From positions 37,695 to 101,694 of the IMG/VR virus record IMGVR_UViG_3300046048_000227: DNA of 64,000 bases, one strand, 5' to 3'. Shown one piece after another: positions 34,564 through 42,863 of this stretch. Source of the stretch: a virus. The translations under genes were made by a program, and so were the position numbers. The notes beneath the pieces were generated by a model. That model saw nothing but the letters and a program-made list of their open reading frames with translations, was not told the origin of the DNA and did no database searches. Position 1 is the first letter of the stretch; every line of letters begins with the position of its first letter.

Positions 34564-35335
34564 TATCGGTCTCTCCTAAGTACTTTGCTATCTTTAAACA
34601 AAGGATCATCTTTAGAATCACCTGGGTCTAAGAGAACAACTACTTCGCCTTCTTTTACTCCCATTCTCTTTAGTCTTTCTCTGTTGTACTTCCTAGAATT
34701 AATCCACGGAGTTAGACTATCTAACTGGGCATTAACACTCTTCTGATACTTCGTCATCTCTCTTCCGCCGCTCTTCGACATTGGAGACCTTGCTAGTGGC
34801 ATTAATGTTGCCAATAGTTTATAGTGTTCTTTCTTGTCTTCTTGTATGTACTTATACGTTTCGTCTAACCAGTCAGTACCAGACTGTAGGATATGATCTA
34901 AAATTTGATCATATGTCCAACCGTATGCTGCGCTTATTGCGTGGAGGATTCTTCCTCTTCCTCCTTCTCTGAGCTTTGAGAGGAGAAAAAACGCTGTACA
35001 ACACTCCTAATTCCTGGTTGGTTATCCCAAAGAATAGTAATAGACTCAATCAAAATTCCTATATCAAAATACTCTTTTGATACTTTTTGTGTACAACCAA
35101 TAACAACGGAAAACAAAGATAGCAAAGCTTCTGGTTCAAGGTTCTCAAACAGCTTTGCAAACATATCTAAGTATGATCGTTCTCCCTCTTCTTCAACATC
35201 TAGGGTACTGATAACTGGCATACCATATTCTGTTAACCATTTTCCTACTTGGATTACCTGCGCAGCTTGGTCGTACCCTCTTTTAACAAGCTCATACTCT
35301 TTACCACCTACCTCAACAATATGTTCGTCTAACAT
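34563..35335 (-). CDS. Tail assembly chaperone GT fusion (-1 frameshift, 257 aa)
   Basis: Ribosomes that slip -1 at TTTTTTC (34991-34985) leave the G frame after residue 117 and continue to 34563 for 140 further residues. The -1 frame is open from the slip site onward (SAAYGWTYDQILDHILQSG, then a basic C-terminus), so the downstream frame needs no start of its own; its first possible start is only a TTG. This matches the G and GT proteins of lambda-like tails, where the fusion loads tail tube subunits on the tape measure. Confidence 0.85.
34934..35335 (-). CDS. Tail assembly chaperone G (133 aa)
   Basis: Acidic helical protein between the tail tube and tape measure genes. It ends in a Glu-rich tail (KEEEEESSTQ) reached only without frameshifting. 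Together with the GT product it should coat the tape measure protein before tube assembly and is not expected in the virion. The start at 35335 follows AGGAGGAGAGT. Confidence 0.82.
   Translation of the reverse strand: MLDEHIVEVGGKEYELVKRGYDQAAQVIQVGKWLTEYGMPVISTLDVEEEGERSYLDMFAKLFENLEPEALLSLFSVVIGCTQKVSKEYFDIGILIESITILWDNQPGIRSVVQRFFSSQSSEKEEEEESSTQ
34985..34991 (-). promoter_or_regulatory. -1 frameshift slippery site in the tail chaperone gene
   Basis: Minus strand T TTT TTC in the G frame, a canonical X XXY YYZ heptamer. The -1 frame past it is open for 140 codons. Confidence 0.88.
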
Positions 35336-35350
35336 ACTCTCCTCCTAATT

Positions 35351-35388
35351 TAAAAATAGCCCAGACCCGTACCACACCGATCTGGGCT
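35351..35388 (-). terminator. Intrinsic terminator after the tail tube gene
   Basis: AGCCCAGA/TCTGGGCT stem (35358-35365 with 35381-35388) followed on the minus strand by TATTTTTAAA. It should partly stop transcripts so that tube protein is made in excess of chaperone and tape measure. Confidence 0.85.
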
Positions 35389-35424
35389 TTGTAATCTGGT
35401 AACAACATACTAGCAGTACTACCT

Positions 35425-35844
35425 TTACGGAGCAGTACGTGATAGTGTTGAGTCACCCTCAAAGTCAACGGACAACATGGCAAAGTCATCTGTAGTTACG
35501 CTGTGATCAACAGACGTTAGAACTGCCTGTCCTTCCCAGTAACGTGTAAGGTCACTTCTTGTTGTGTAGAAGCGAAGCAGAATGATATCACCAGCAACAA
35601 CTGTATCAAAAATGCTGTCGTCAGTGTCGTCATAGTAACCTGCAAGTGAACCGCTCCAACTCATCCATGTTCTAGCCTTTCCTACCCAAGCATCTGAAAT
35701 GCTTGCTACGAAAGGTCGGTGTTCCGCTACGTCAACAGCTACATTAATAGAAAACTCGTTCCTCTCAGAAAATGCTGTCCACGACGGCGTAGTTAAATCT
35801 GTTGAATAATCAATACGGGCATCAATGCCTACTAAAGCACTCAT
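35425..35844 (-). CDS. Major tail tube protein (139 aa)
   Basis: The gene lies between the tail completion genes and the G/GT chaperone, and it alone is framed by a leader and its own terminator, as expected for a very abundant protein. The sequence is beta-rich: ALVGIDARIDYS, SINVAVDVAEHRPF, SWSGSLAGYYDD, then DFAMLSVDFEG. These match the single-barrel tail tube fold of siphoviruses (SWSGS-type segments are common there). Two GGAGG sites occur in the leader. Confidence 0.82.
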   Translation of the reverse strand: MSALVGIDARIDYSTDLTTPSWTAFSERNEFSINVAVDVAEHRPFVASISDAWVGKARTWMSWSGSLAGYYDDTDDSIFDTVVAGDIILLRFYTTRSDLTRYWEGQAVLTSVDHSVTTDDFAMLSVDFEGDSTLSRTAP

Positions 35845-35932
35845 GGTGTTCCTCCTAGTTTATGATAGCACCTCCTTCTCACCAGGAAGTGAAGACTAAT
35901 GTTTGTTTTTAAGCTCTTCGTACTACTATACT

Positions 35933-35945
35933 CATAATCTACAAT
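35933..35945 (-). promoter_or_regulatory. ATTGTAG motif copy 2
   Basis: Minus strand ATTGTAGATTATG, 90 bases upstream of the tail tube start codon, in a leader without a sigma-70 promoter. Confidence 0.5.
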
Positions 35946-35964
35946 TGGTACTTTAAAAGATACG

Positions 35965-36414
35965 TTAAGCTTTGTCCCAAAACTCAACTGCAAATGATAT
36001 TAACTTCCACGGCTGATCACTTATATATACTTCTTCTGGTATATCTATAGATGTAATCTTGGCATAATCAACAGTACCGCCTAGTCTAGGATCGTCGTCA
36101 AATAAACCTTTAAGTACTTCTATAGCCTCTTCTGTTTCATTCTCTATCTCTTCTGCGTCACCCTCATATCTAGCTAAAAGGGTACAGTAAACAGACCATA
36201 TCCAAGTTCTACCTCTGTTAGAGCCTACTTGCAATGCTTCAGTTGCTGCTCTATTTCCTCCAGCAAACGACAGTACACAAGCATACTTAATCTTGTTCCT
36301 GGCTGCTACCTTCATAACTTTGTCTATAGATATTCCTGTTGCATCTGGAATAATATTAAAGGCAGCAGATATTTTTGCTGCAAGTGCTTTTCTTCCATCA
36401 ATATAGCGTCCCAT
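35965..36414 (-). CDS. Tail completion or terminator-like protein (149 aa)
   Basis: The start at 36414 overlaps the preceding stop (TAATG); a start ten codons earlier lies inside the neighbour. An alpha/beta protein with SFAGGNRAATEALQVGSNRGRTWIWSVYC and late strands. Its place between the HK97 gp10-like gene and the tail tube gene is that of the tail terminator (Gp-U-like) in siphoviruses. Assigned mostly by position. Confidence 0.6.
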   Translation of the reverse strand: MGRYIDGRKALAAKISAAFNIIPDATGISIDKVMKVAARNKIKYACVLSFAGGNRAATEALQVGSNRGRTWIWSVYCTLLARYEGDAEEIENETEEAIEVLKGLFDDDPRLGGTVDYAKITSIDIPEEVYISDQPWKLISFAVEFWDKA

Positions 36415-37175
36415 TATAGTACTCTCACTCTCTTGGAACCCCAAGACGTTCTCTGCCTAGACCCAGTTTTCATGTAATGTACCATTAACCTGTTAATCAT
36501 TGGCATCTGCGTCTGCGCCATAACAGAATACAATTTTTGTACCATCTTTTTTCTAACAACAGCGTATCCTACGTAGTCAAATCTTTTTTGATTTCCTGGG
36601 TACAAAGACTTGTGCCCTCGTGAAGTACCGTACTTTTTAATCGAACCAGATATAGCCCAAGCCAAATCGTCTAGTGGACTTCTACTAGGAGTACCAATAT
36701 GTGTGACTTGGTTTGGCCCAGATGCTAACTGATTAGGGTTTCTTTTCGGTGGCTTCCTTTTTAAAGCAAAACTGCTAAACCCTTTTGTCATAATCCATTC
36801 TTTTATATTATCAAGAGGAGGGTTTTTACCCTTCTTTCCTCTAGCTGCTGTACCAGTTCGAATAAACTGGTTAGCTGGAGTTTTTGTGCCTTCGTATACA
36901 GCGTGGGCAGGGCCGGCTAAACCAGAAGCTAGCTCAGCAACCTCTATATTTTTGGATGACATACCGGAAGCACCAACTCTAACTCCATCTACTATATTAC
37001 CAGGCCAAAGCAGCCAAGCTAGTCCAGTCATAGAACCAAACGCCATAAACTTAGTAGCTTGCCTAAGTATGTCCTCATTTACCATAGTAGCAAAAGTTTT
37101 AGGATCGTAAAGACCTTTTATCTCGTCTTGTGTCATCCTTACATTAAGTTTTAGTACTTCACCAGAAAAAGGCAT
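36414..37175 (-). CDS. Head-tail joining protein, HK97 gp10-like (253 aa)
   Basis: Basic protein following the connector gene. N-terminal helices and the AGPAHAVYEGTKTPANQF and KNPPLDNIKEW segments are compatible with the HK97 gp10 / minor capsid family, and position matches. Longer than typical gp10 proteins (about 150 aa), with a C-terminal extension rich in basic residues. It overlaps the upstream stop by one base. Confidence 0.6.
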   Translation of the reverse strand: MPFSGEVLKLNVRMTQDEIKGLYDPKTFATMVNEDILRQATKFMAFGSMTGLAWLLWPGNIVDGVRVGASGMSSKNIEVAELASGLAGPAHAVYEGTKTPANQFIRTGTAARGKKGKNPPLDNIKEWIMTKGFSSFALKRKPPKRNPNQLASGPNQVTHIGTPSRSPLDDLAWAISGSIKKYGTSRGHKSLYPGNQKRFDYVGYAVVRKKMVQKLYSVMAQTQMPMINRLMVHYMKTGSRQRTSWGSKRVRVL

Positions 37176-37747
37176 TAACTAATCCTCACTTTTTCTCTCT
37201 TGAGAAGTCCTACCATAATTCTTTTTAGGTGAGATATTAAACCTATATTAAAAGAGGGTGATCTTTCTCCGCCTTCTTGTGTGGTTTCTGCTGGTACTCC
37301 CCAAATGATAGACCCATCTGCCCCTTGCCTTCCCTGATAATTAATAAGAGCTATCATCATGCTAATTGCCGCCATCCTAACACTAGTAGGAACAATAGAA
37401 GAGCCTGAAGTGTAGTCTAAAATAATGTTAGCTCTACCAGCAGTAAACACTCCACTAAGAAGTTGTATTTTGTGGGTGCCAACTATATAAGTAGAGGGGT
37501 CTACAACAGCACTATCTATCATCAAAGACTGCACTGACACAATTAAAGGTTTCTTTACCATAAGGGTGTCAGAACCATTCCCGTTATAATACTCATCTGT
37601 AATAACAGAGGTTGTTCCTAAGTACGGTGCGCCCATGTACTCACGAATAAGACCTTCTACTAGATCACTGTGGATTGCAAGTAGGTCTGATTCTTCTATA
37701 GGGTATAGAGCTTGAACATCTTCTTTTGTGCATAGTTCCCAAGCCAT
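37175..37747 (-). CDS. Head-tail connector (gp6-like adaptor)
   Basis: First gene after the capsid gene. The sequence CTKEDVQALYPIEES ... LVEGLIREYMG and the later KPLIVSVQSLMIDSAVV and IVPTSVRMAAISMMIALI fit the HK97 gp6 / SPP1 gp15 adaptor family, which forms the ring under the portal. It has its own leader with a strong terminator upstream and an ATTGTAG motif, so it is probably transcribed anew from within that leader. Confidence 0.7.
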   Translation of the reverse strand: MAWELCTKEDVQALYPIEESDLLAIHSDLVEGLIREYMGAPYLGTTSVITDEYYNGNGSDTLMVKKPLIVSVQSLMIDSAVVDPSTYIVGTHKIQLLSGVFTAGRANIILDYTSGSSIVPTSVRMAAISMMIALINYQGRQGADGSIIWGVPAETTQEGGERSPSFNIGLISHLKRIMVGLLKREKVRIS

Positions 37748-37775
37748 ATTCTTCTCCTAGTCTAAACTTATACTG

Positions 37776-37788
37776 CATATTCTACAAT
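37776..37788 (-). promoter_or_regulatory. ATTGTAG motif copy 3
   Basis: Minus strand ATTGTAGAATATG, about 30 bases upstream of the connector start and directly after the capsid terminator. Its position fits a late promoter element or transcript start. Confidence 0.55.
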
Positions 37789-37800
37789 CGTTATTTGCTC

Positions 37801-37836
37801 TAAAAAGACAAAGAGCACCAGTCGCGAAACTGGTGC
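37801..37836 (-). terminator. Intrinsic terminator after the capsid gene
   Basis: GCACCAGT/ACTGGTGC stem (37815-37822 with 37829-37836), followed on the minus strand by TCTTTGTCTTTTTA. It should limit read-through so that capsid protein exceeds the connectors. Confidence 0.85.
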
Positions 37837-37868
37837 CCTTGTGTGAGAAGAGGTAGTACCAATAGTAA

Positions 37869-37894
37869 TATACCCCCTCGTAAAAGGGGGTATA
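37869..37894 (-). terminator. Second hairpin after the capsid gene
   Basis: TATACCCCC pairs with GGGGGTATA across 8 bases. There is no real T-tract, so it may protect the capsid mRNA 3' end or act with the following terminator. Confidence 0.55.
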
Positions 37895-37909
37895 TAATTA
37901 AAGTTAATA

Positions 37910-39247
37910 TTAGGCAAGCTTCGCGTGACGGATCATAGCAACCAAATTTGGGTGAACCAAACGTGCGGCTAAGTAACCTTTCAACATATAGTCGTAGGTA
38001 TCCTTCACTTGTGCCAATGGAACGTAGCGGAACAATGTGTCAATCGGACGACCATTTTCGTCAACGTTTCCAATAAATGCCGCTCCTCTGCGTGAGTTAC
38101 GGTTAACAAGAAGGATGTTCTCTTCGCCTGTGGACAAAGGCTTAACAGCGACAGGTGTTCTAGAACCGTCATCTGTGTAAGCTTCCACTACGCCGTTAAC
38201 TGTACCAGCAGCATCGTAAGTCAAAGCAGGAATAATATCTAGTAACTGAAGGTTAGCATTTCCTGTAGTTAAACCACGCCAGATCATATAAGCAACTGCG
38301 TTAGCATCTGCTGTCCATGTTAGGTCAATGGCATCACTACCGCCTGTAACAGCGGTGCTATCCTCAGTTCCAGCTACTTGCTCACCGTAAACGGTAATGC
38401 TGGAAATGTTGTAGAAATATTCATCTGCGGGAAGCGCACCTGCCCCTGTATCTTCAGCACCAGCCAAGTCGGTAGGACTTGTGCTTGTGGAAGCAGGAAC
38501 AATGAAGTCGCTTTCCAAAATAGGAACACCGTTGTAAGCAGCCATGATAATCTTACCATCAGCTAGTTCAGCCTCAGTCAGAGGAATATTAACTGCGGTC
38601 TGGAGACCGTCAACAACATTCTTCATCTTAAGACCCATCAGCCAAAGCTTAGGATCACCACGTACACCACGGAAACCCGCAGCAGCCGCAATAGCGTTAT
38701 CAAGATCAGGTAAACCAATCTTGTCTCCACCAGCGTCAATAACGTTGCCAGGAGCATACGCTAGTAAACGGGGAATAATACCGCTGTACTGATAAGCATC
38801 ACCAGTAAACCCAACGTCATTTGCAACACCCCACATAGAGCCAAACTCTAACACGTTAGACATTCCTTCAATAGAACCTTCCAGTTCTGTAGCAAGAGCA
38901 TCAATAAACATGTCATCAACAACCTGTGCATAGCCAGTTACAGAACCCCAGATTCTTTGAATCTTAGTCTGAACGGTCTTACGTGCGTAAACACTGTTCT
39001 TAGCGTTTGCAGGAGTTGTTTCACCTTCGAACCAAGCTTGGGGATGACTTGAACGAACATTATATTCGTGTGTCTTTCCGCCAGCAGGTAGGATATCCAA
39101 AAGTTCTGCCAATGGCTGAAGCTTTAGAAGTTCCTCATGAAGGATAGGGTCAAGATCATAGGGGTTAAGGGCTGCACCGTCTCCACTAGACGTAAGTGCC
39201 TTTTGGAGTTCGGTTTCAACATTTCGTTTAATGCTATAATTAGCCAT
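37910..39247 (-). CDS. Major capsid protein with Ig/FN3-like insertion
   Basis: A 445-residue HK97-fold-like capsid protein. The N-terminal arm and E-loop region (EYNVRSSHPQAWFEGETTPA) and the P-domain (LRDP-like GDPKLWLMGLKMKNVVDGL) are recognisable, and the C-terminus resumes the core (SRRGAAFIGN ... YMLKGYLAARLVHPNLV). Residues about 270-375 read as a separate beta-sandwich of fibronectin-III or Ig type (YFYNISSITVYGEQ, AIDLTWTADANAVAYMIWRG), which would sit on the capsid surface. The protease-scaffold gene is directly upstream, supporting the call. Confidence 0.85.
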   Translation of the reverse strand: MANYSIKRNVETELQKALTSSGDGAALNPYDLDPILHEELLKLQPLAELLDILPAGGKTHEYNVRSSHPQAWFEGETTPANAKNSVYARKTVQTKIQRIWGSVTGYAQVVDDMFIDALATELEGSIEGMSNVLEFGSMWGVANDVGFTGDAYQYSGIIPRLLAYAPGNVIDAGGDKIGLPDLDNAIAAAAGFRGVRGDPKLWLMGLKMKNVVDGLQTAVNIPLTEAELADGKIIMAAYNGVPILESDFIVPASTSTSPTDLAGAEDTGAGALPADEYFYNISSITVYGEQVAGTEDSTAVTGGSDAIDLTWTADANAVAYMIWRGLTTGNANLQLLDIIPALTYDAAGTVNGVVEAYTDDGSRTPVAVKPLSTGEENILLVNRNSRRGAAFIGNVDENGRPIDTLFRYVPLAQVKDTYDYMLKGYLAARLVHPNLVAMIRHAKLA

Positions 39248-39261
39248 TTTACACCTCTAGT

Positions 39262-40527
39262 TTATGTACGACGACGACGGATTACAGCGTTACCTGTGCT
39301 CCTTGAACTTACGTACCTGCCAACAGCAGAGCGCAAGTCTTCAGGCTTATCAAGGTTTTCTGCATCCTCTTCGTCTTCGTTAATTTCTTCCACTTGCACT
39401 GCGGCAGGACGAACCTTTGGCAGTGAGAGTAGGTATTCTACGGAGTCTTGAAGTTCCTTTACTTCTTCGTTAAGTGCAGCGTTAGCAGCTTCAAGTTCAG
39501 CCACTCTATCAGTTGTGTCTTCCTCTACTGCTTCTTCATCAGCAGACTTATCGCTATCTTCTCCTTCCTCCTCTAGAACAGGAGCTTCGGGAGTACTAGC
39601 CTCTTCGTCAGCTTCGTGAATAAACAATTCGAAAAGATCAACTAATCTTGTGAGCGCATCATTTTGTTTAATAAGTAGCTCTTTAAGTTCTTGAGTACTT
39701 ACACTATCTTCAATAGACTCTTCAACATCTATGTCAAGTTCTTCTTCAGTTTCAGCAATTTCCTCTGTTTCAATAGCGTCTTCGCCTGGAACAGTAACAT
39801 CAAACTCCTCTTCAGTTTCAACAGCAGTTTCTACCTCAAGGGTTTCAACTTCTGCCTCTACTTCCAAGTCTTTCTCTTCAGTTGGCTCTTCATCTTCAGC
39901 TTCTGGAGCCTCTTCTGTCTCAATATCTTTCTCTTCAATTACTGCGCCTTCTACTTCAGGTTCAGCAATTTCGTCTTCCTCTGCATCATGCAAAGATAAG
40001 GAACGTACAGCACTATACACTCCCTCAGACCTAGCTTTATCCCTGAAGTCTTCTGGTAAAGCAGCAAGGTCTAATTTAGCGTCGTAGTTAGCTGGATGAT
40101 CAACTAGAGAAATCTCTGCTAGTGTGTAGCTGTTAATCTGCCAACCACCATCGTCTAACAATTCGAAGTCATCCCAACCAAAAGAGATACCTACGCTTAA
40201 GGCAGACAGCAAACCATTCTCCACCTGAAAGGCGGCGTCAGGATCAAGAACCTTGATTTCAACTTCGTTCCAATCAAGATCATCGTCTGAACCAATACGA
40301 GAAACCTTACCCACTGGGCGAGGTTGGTGCATATAACGGATATTACCCCACTGTCTATATGCGCCGATAGCATTTTCTGTAGCGTCTTTGGTGATGATAT
40401 CACCTAGCATGTCCTTCTGGTCGGAAGTGAACTTTCCTCTAACAAGTGGATGACCATCTTCACTGTGCGTGATCTCCTTACTTAGAGGGATACCAAAAAC
40501 CTTAGTTTTCATTTTTGTGTCTTTCAT
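39262..40527 (-). CDS. Prohead protease fused to an acidic scaffold
   Basis: Residues 1-170 match HK97-type prohead proteases: catalytic His in IRYMHQPRPVGKV, catalytic Ser in LLSALSVGISFGW, and EISLVDHPAN after it. From about 190 to the end a strongly acidic, helical tail (ETEE-rich, with LKELLIKQNDALTRLVDLFELF and ELEAANAALNEEVKEL coiled coils) serves as scaffold. The basic C-terminus (SSRSTGNAVIRRRRT) could bind the capsid subunits. In this family the protease cuts the scaffold and itself during maturation. The capsid gene follows 14 bases on. Confidence 0.85.
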   Translation of the reverse strand: MKDTKMKTKVFGIPLSKEITHSEDGHPLVRGKFTSDQKDMLGDIITKDATENAIGAYRQWGNIRYMHQPRPVGKVSRIGSDDDLDWNEVEIKVLDPDAAFQVENGLLSALSVGISFGWDDFELLDDGGWQINSYTLAEISLVDHPANYDAKLDLAALPEDFRDKARSEGVYSAVRSLSLHDAEEDEIAEPEVEGAVIEEKDIETEEAPEAEDEEPTEEKDLEVEAEVETLEVETAVETEEEFDVTVPGEDAIETEEIAETEEELDIDVEESIEDSVSTQELKELLIKQNDALTRLVDLFELFIHEADEEASTPEAPVLEEEGEDSDKSADEEAVEEDTTDRVAELEAANAALNEEVKELQDSVEYLLSLPKVRPAAVQVEEINEDEEDAENLDKPEDLRSAVGRYVSSRSTGNAVIRRRRT

Positions 40528-40543
40528 AATTCATTCCGTCCTT

Positions 40544-40816
40544 TTACCTAGTTACTTGGTTAGTTTCCGCAACACTCAAAAGTTCCTTAGCCGCTCTTAC
40601 GCCATATACTTTCTTTAACTCTGAGTACCCCACAGAAGCAACCATCTCACAAGTAATAACTGTTGTGCCTCCTCTGTGCATAATTGGCGTTCCCCATTCA
40701 TCTTTCCATCTATCGTACAGCTTTAGTGCAGTAGCACTATCAAGGAACCCGTCAATTCTGACCCCTTGTGTTTTTCCAAGCCCAGACTTTGTACGCAAAA
40801 CTACATCGTTGTACAT
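40544..40816 (-). CDS. Hypothetical small protein (90 aa)
   Basis: A short alpha/beta protein between the portal zinc protein and the protease gene. No family recognised. A GAGGTGAGC site precedes the start, and an ATTGTAG motif lies in its leader. Confidence 0.5.
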   Translation of the reverse strand: MYNDVVLRTKSGLGKTQGVRIDGFLDSATALKLYDRWKDEWGTPIMHRGGTTVITCEMVASVGYSELKKVYGVRAAKELLSVAETNQVTR

Positions 40817-40825
40817 AGCTCACCT

Positions 40826-40838
40826 CATATCCTACAAT
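40826..40838 (-). promoter_or_regulatory. ATTGTAG motif copy 4
   Basis: Minus strand ATTGTAGGATATG, overlapping a TATAAT on its 5' side, 10 bases upstream of the small gene's start. A TTGACA occurs upstream, but only 13 bases from the TATAAT. Confidence 0.5.
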
Positions 40839-40869
40839 TATATTTAAAATTATATTGTCAATTTGCACG

Positions 40870-41154
40870 TTATTTAGAAAAATCTTGTAACTCTCTTGAT
40901 ACTTTCTTTACCATACGCTCTGCTGAGACCGTAGTAACTGTATCAATTAGTTGATAGATAGCTCTAACTATTGGATCAGCGGTATACCAGACTTTGACAG
41001 TATCACAAGAAGGACACTTAATTGCTAAGTTAACTCCCCTAGTTTGCAAATTGGTAACTTCTTCGCTAACTTCTAATTCTGATCCAAGCACCCTACCAAG
41101 GACAAATCCACAACTTTGGTTTATACAAAACCACCTAGTGTCTCTTCCCTCCAT
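40870..41154 (-). CDS. Zinc-ribbon protein beside the portal gene (94 aa)
   Basis: Cysteine pairs CINQSCG (C-x4-C) and CPSC are 36 residues apart and can form a zinc ribbon like the Com-type proteins near phage portal genes. The remainder is helical. It overlaps the portal gene end by 20 bases. Confidence 0.55.
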   Translation of the reverse strand: MEGRDTRWFCINQSCGFVLGRVLGSELEVSEEVTNLQTRGVNLAIKCPSCDTVKVWYTADPIVRAIYQLIDTVTTVSAERMVKKVSRELQDFSK

Positions 41155-42754
41155 GATTAACTCCTTTTATTACGTCTAAGATATCATCCATAAACTCCTT
41201 AGCTTCACTAATTTCTGTGAGCGTAAGGGCACGTTCATTAATGTCATCCATAATCTCTTGCGGAATTATGTCTGACTTAAACTCTCTTAAAGGTTTCCCT
41301 TTCCTAATACTATTCACTAAATAAGACCTAGCCTTAAGAATTTCATTACGCCACTTAATGCTTTCATCATCATGGTTATCCCCCCTTGGCGGGTCTTGGT
41401 CATCATTAGTTGGTTCCCCTGTATTTGCTGGTGCATCTGGTTCATCTTCTCTGCCTTCTGGGGGAGAGCCAGTATCTGGATTTTCTAGAGGAGTGTTAGA
41501 AGGAGCATTCATTTGATCAACTTCATCTACAAACATGTCTCCTAGCTCATCTGTACGTTCATCCAAACCACGCTGGTTCCGAATCTCATTAGGAGTAAGG
41601 GTACCAATAGAATAGTACCGCATATCTACAGTAGCTTTTTCTACTTCTGTTAAGAAGTCTGGCATCTTAAATTTAAAGTCCCAACCAGAATAATCAAATT
41701 CTCTAACATGAATTTGATCATAAAATCCTTGCTCAACAAAAGTAAAGATAGGCTCCATAGATGATTCATGAAATTCACGCCTCAGTTCTCTAAGGTTCCC
41801 ACCAGACAAGTCCTCACTAATACCTAGCTTAGCTCCTGGTACACCAGAAACAGCTAAGTTCTCAGTCCTTGTATCTTTCCTAGCTTCTTGGTATGGCAGG
41901 TCTCTAGGAAGTTGTCTCGTTTCTTTAATATCAAGCTCTCCCTGTAGTACAACAGGATTTCTACCAATGTTACTTGGCCCGCTATACTTAGCCTCAATAG
42001 CTCCAACAAGCTCGTCAAAAGCTGTATCACTTATATCATTTGACACAATGTAAAATGCCTCTGGCTTGTTCCTATTCTTAAGATACTCTCTAGCTGCTGT
42101 CTGCAAATAGATATCAAGAGGTAAGGAGTAGTTAACCAACGACCTAATATCTGTACCACCAGTAGAGTACCCTTCCCAATCTGGGTTTACTAAATACACT
42201 ATATCTCTTGGATCATTGTAACTTACAAACTTTCTTCTGTCGTTTAGAGGGAATTGAAAAAAAGCTCCACCTTCTTTAAAGTAACCCATTTCATCAACAT
42301 TAGGAATAACAAATCCATGGAGAAAATCCATGCCTATAGGTCTATCTGCGTTATCTCTAAGTATATGGAAAGCAGCCTGCCCGAAGTAGCGAAGGTACAT
42401 AACAGAAATCATTAACTTATAAGGCATACCGTAATAATCTTTGATATTGTCCCATTCCCTTTTCTTCATGAAGTAAAACTCTTTTAGTTTCCTTCTTTGC
42501 AAGTCTCTAGCTTTTTCCTTATTTTCCTTGTTCTTAACTATATCAAACCATGTGCCTACGGATGTTCTACCAATAACGCTCATAGCTGCACGAGTGTAAC
42601 CATGGGCATTGATAGTATCCATTAAATCCCAAAACAATGTAAAACGATCATCAGTTGTTAGTTCATCATCAACCGTCTTAACTGGTGCCGTATTATTCTG
42701 TAAAACTTTTACGTTACCTGGGGAGTATTCTCTACCAAAACTGTGTACACGCAT
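41135..42754 (-). CDS. Portal protein (539 aa)
   Basis: Dodecameric ring at the head vertex through which DNA is packaged. The chosen start (42754) has GGAGG 7 bases upstream; a start 15 codons earlier lacks a site. The sequence has the long helical and beta alternation of phage portals, with NPDWEGYSTGGTDIRS, then RGLDERTDELGDMF and MRYYSIGTLTPNEIRNQRGL, a stretch typical of the HK97/SPP1 portal clip and stem. An acidic Pro-rich segment (PPEGREDEPDAPANTGEPT) follows. It comes after the DnaQ-like gene, behind a terminator. Confidence 0.85.
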   Translation of the reverse strand: MRVHSFGREYSPGNVKVLQNNTAPVKTVDDELTTDDRFTLFWDLMDTINAHGYTRAAMSVIGRTSVGTWFDIVKNKENKEKARDLQRRKLKEFYFMKKREWDNIKDYYGMPYKLMISVMYLRYFGQAAFHILRDNADRPIGMDFLHGFVIPNVDEMGYFKEGGAFFQFPLNDRRKFVSYNDPRDIVYLVNPDWEGYSTGGTDIRSLVNYSLPLDIYLQTAAREYLKNRNKPEAFYIVSNDISDTAFDELVGAIEAKYSGPSNIGRNPVVLQGELDIKETRQLPRDLPYQEARKDTRTENLAVSGVPGAKLGISEDLSGGNLRELRREFHESSMEPIFTFVEQGFYDQIHVREFDYSGWDFKFKMPDFLTEVEKATVDMRYYSIGTLTPNEIRNQRGLDERTDELGDMFVDEVDQMNAPSNTPLENPDTGSPPEGREDEPDAPANTGEPTNDDQDPPRGDNHDDESIKWRNEILKARSYLVNSIRKGKPLREFKSDIIPQEIMDDINERALTLTEISEAKEFMDDILDVIKGVNHGGKRH

Positions 42755-42783
42755 TAATATCCTCCGTGATAAGGTATACCTGT

Positions 42784-42796
42784 CATATTCTACAAT
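42784..42796 (-). promoter_or_regulatory. ATTGTAG motif copy 5
   Basis: Minus strand ATTGTAGAATATG, identical to copy 3, 30 bases upstream of the portal start and directly after a terminator. It repeats the terminator-motif-gene arrangement seen at the connector gene. Confidence 0.55.
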
Positions 42797-42810
42797 CAAA
42801 GTCTTCTATA

Positions 42811-42843
42811 AAATGCAAAAAGCTGACGGCTAAGCGTCAGCTT
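42811..42843 (-). terminator. Intrinsic terminator before the portal gene
   Basis: AAGCTGACG/CGTCAGCTT stem (42820-42828 with 42835-42843), followed on the minus strand by TTTGCATTTT. Confidence 0.85.
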
Positions 42844-42863
42844 CGGCAGATAAACTTACTCTA

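Noticed and set aside
40816-40870. Promoter TTGACA...TATAAT before the 90-aa gene at 40816
   Set aside because: The two boxes are only 13 bases apart. The ATTGTAG motif at the same place is kept as a separate candidate.
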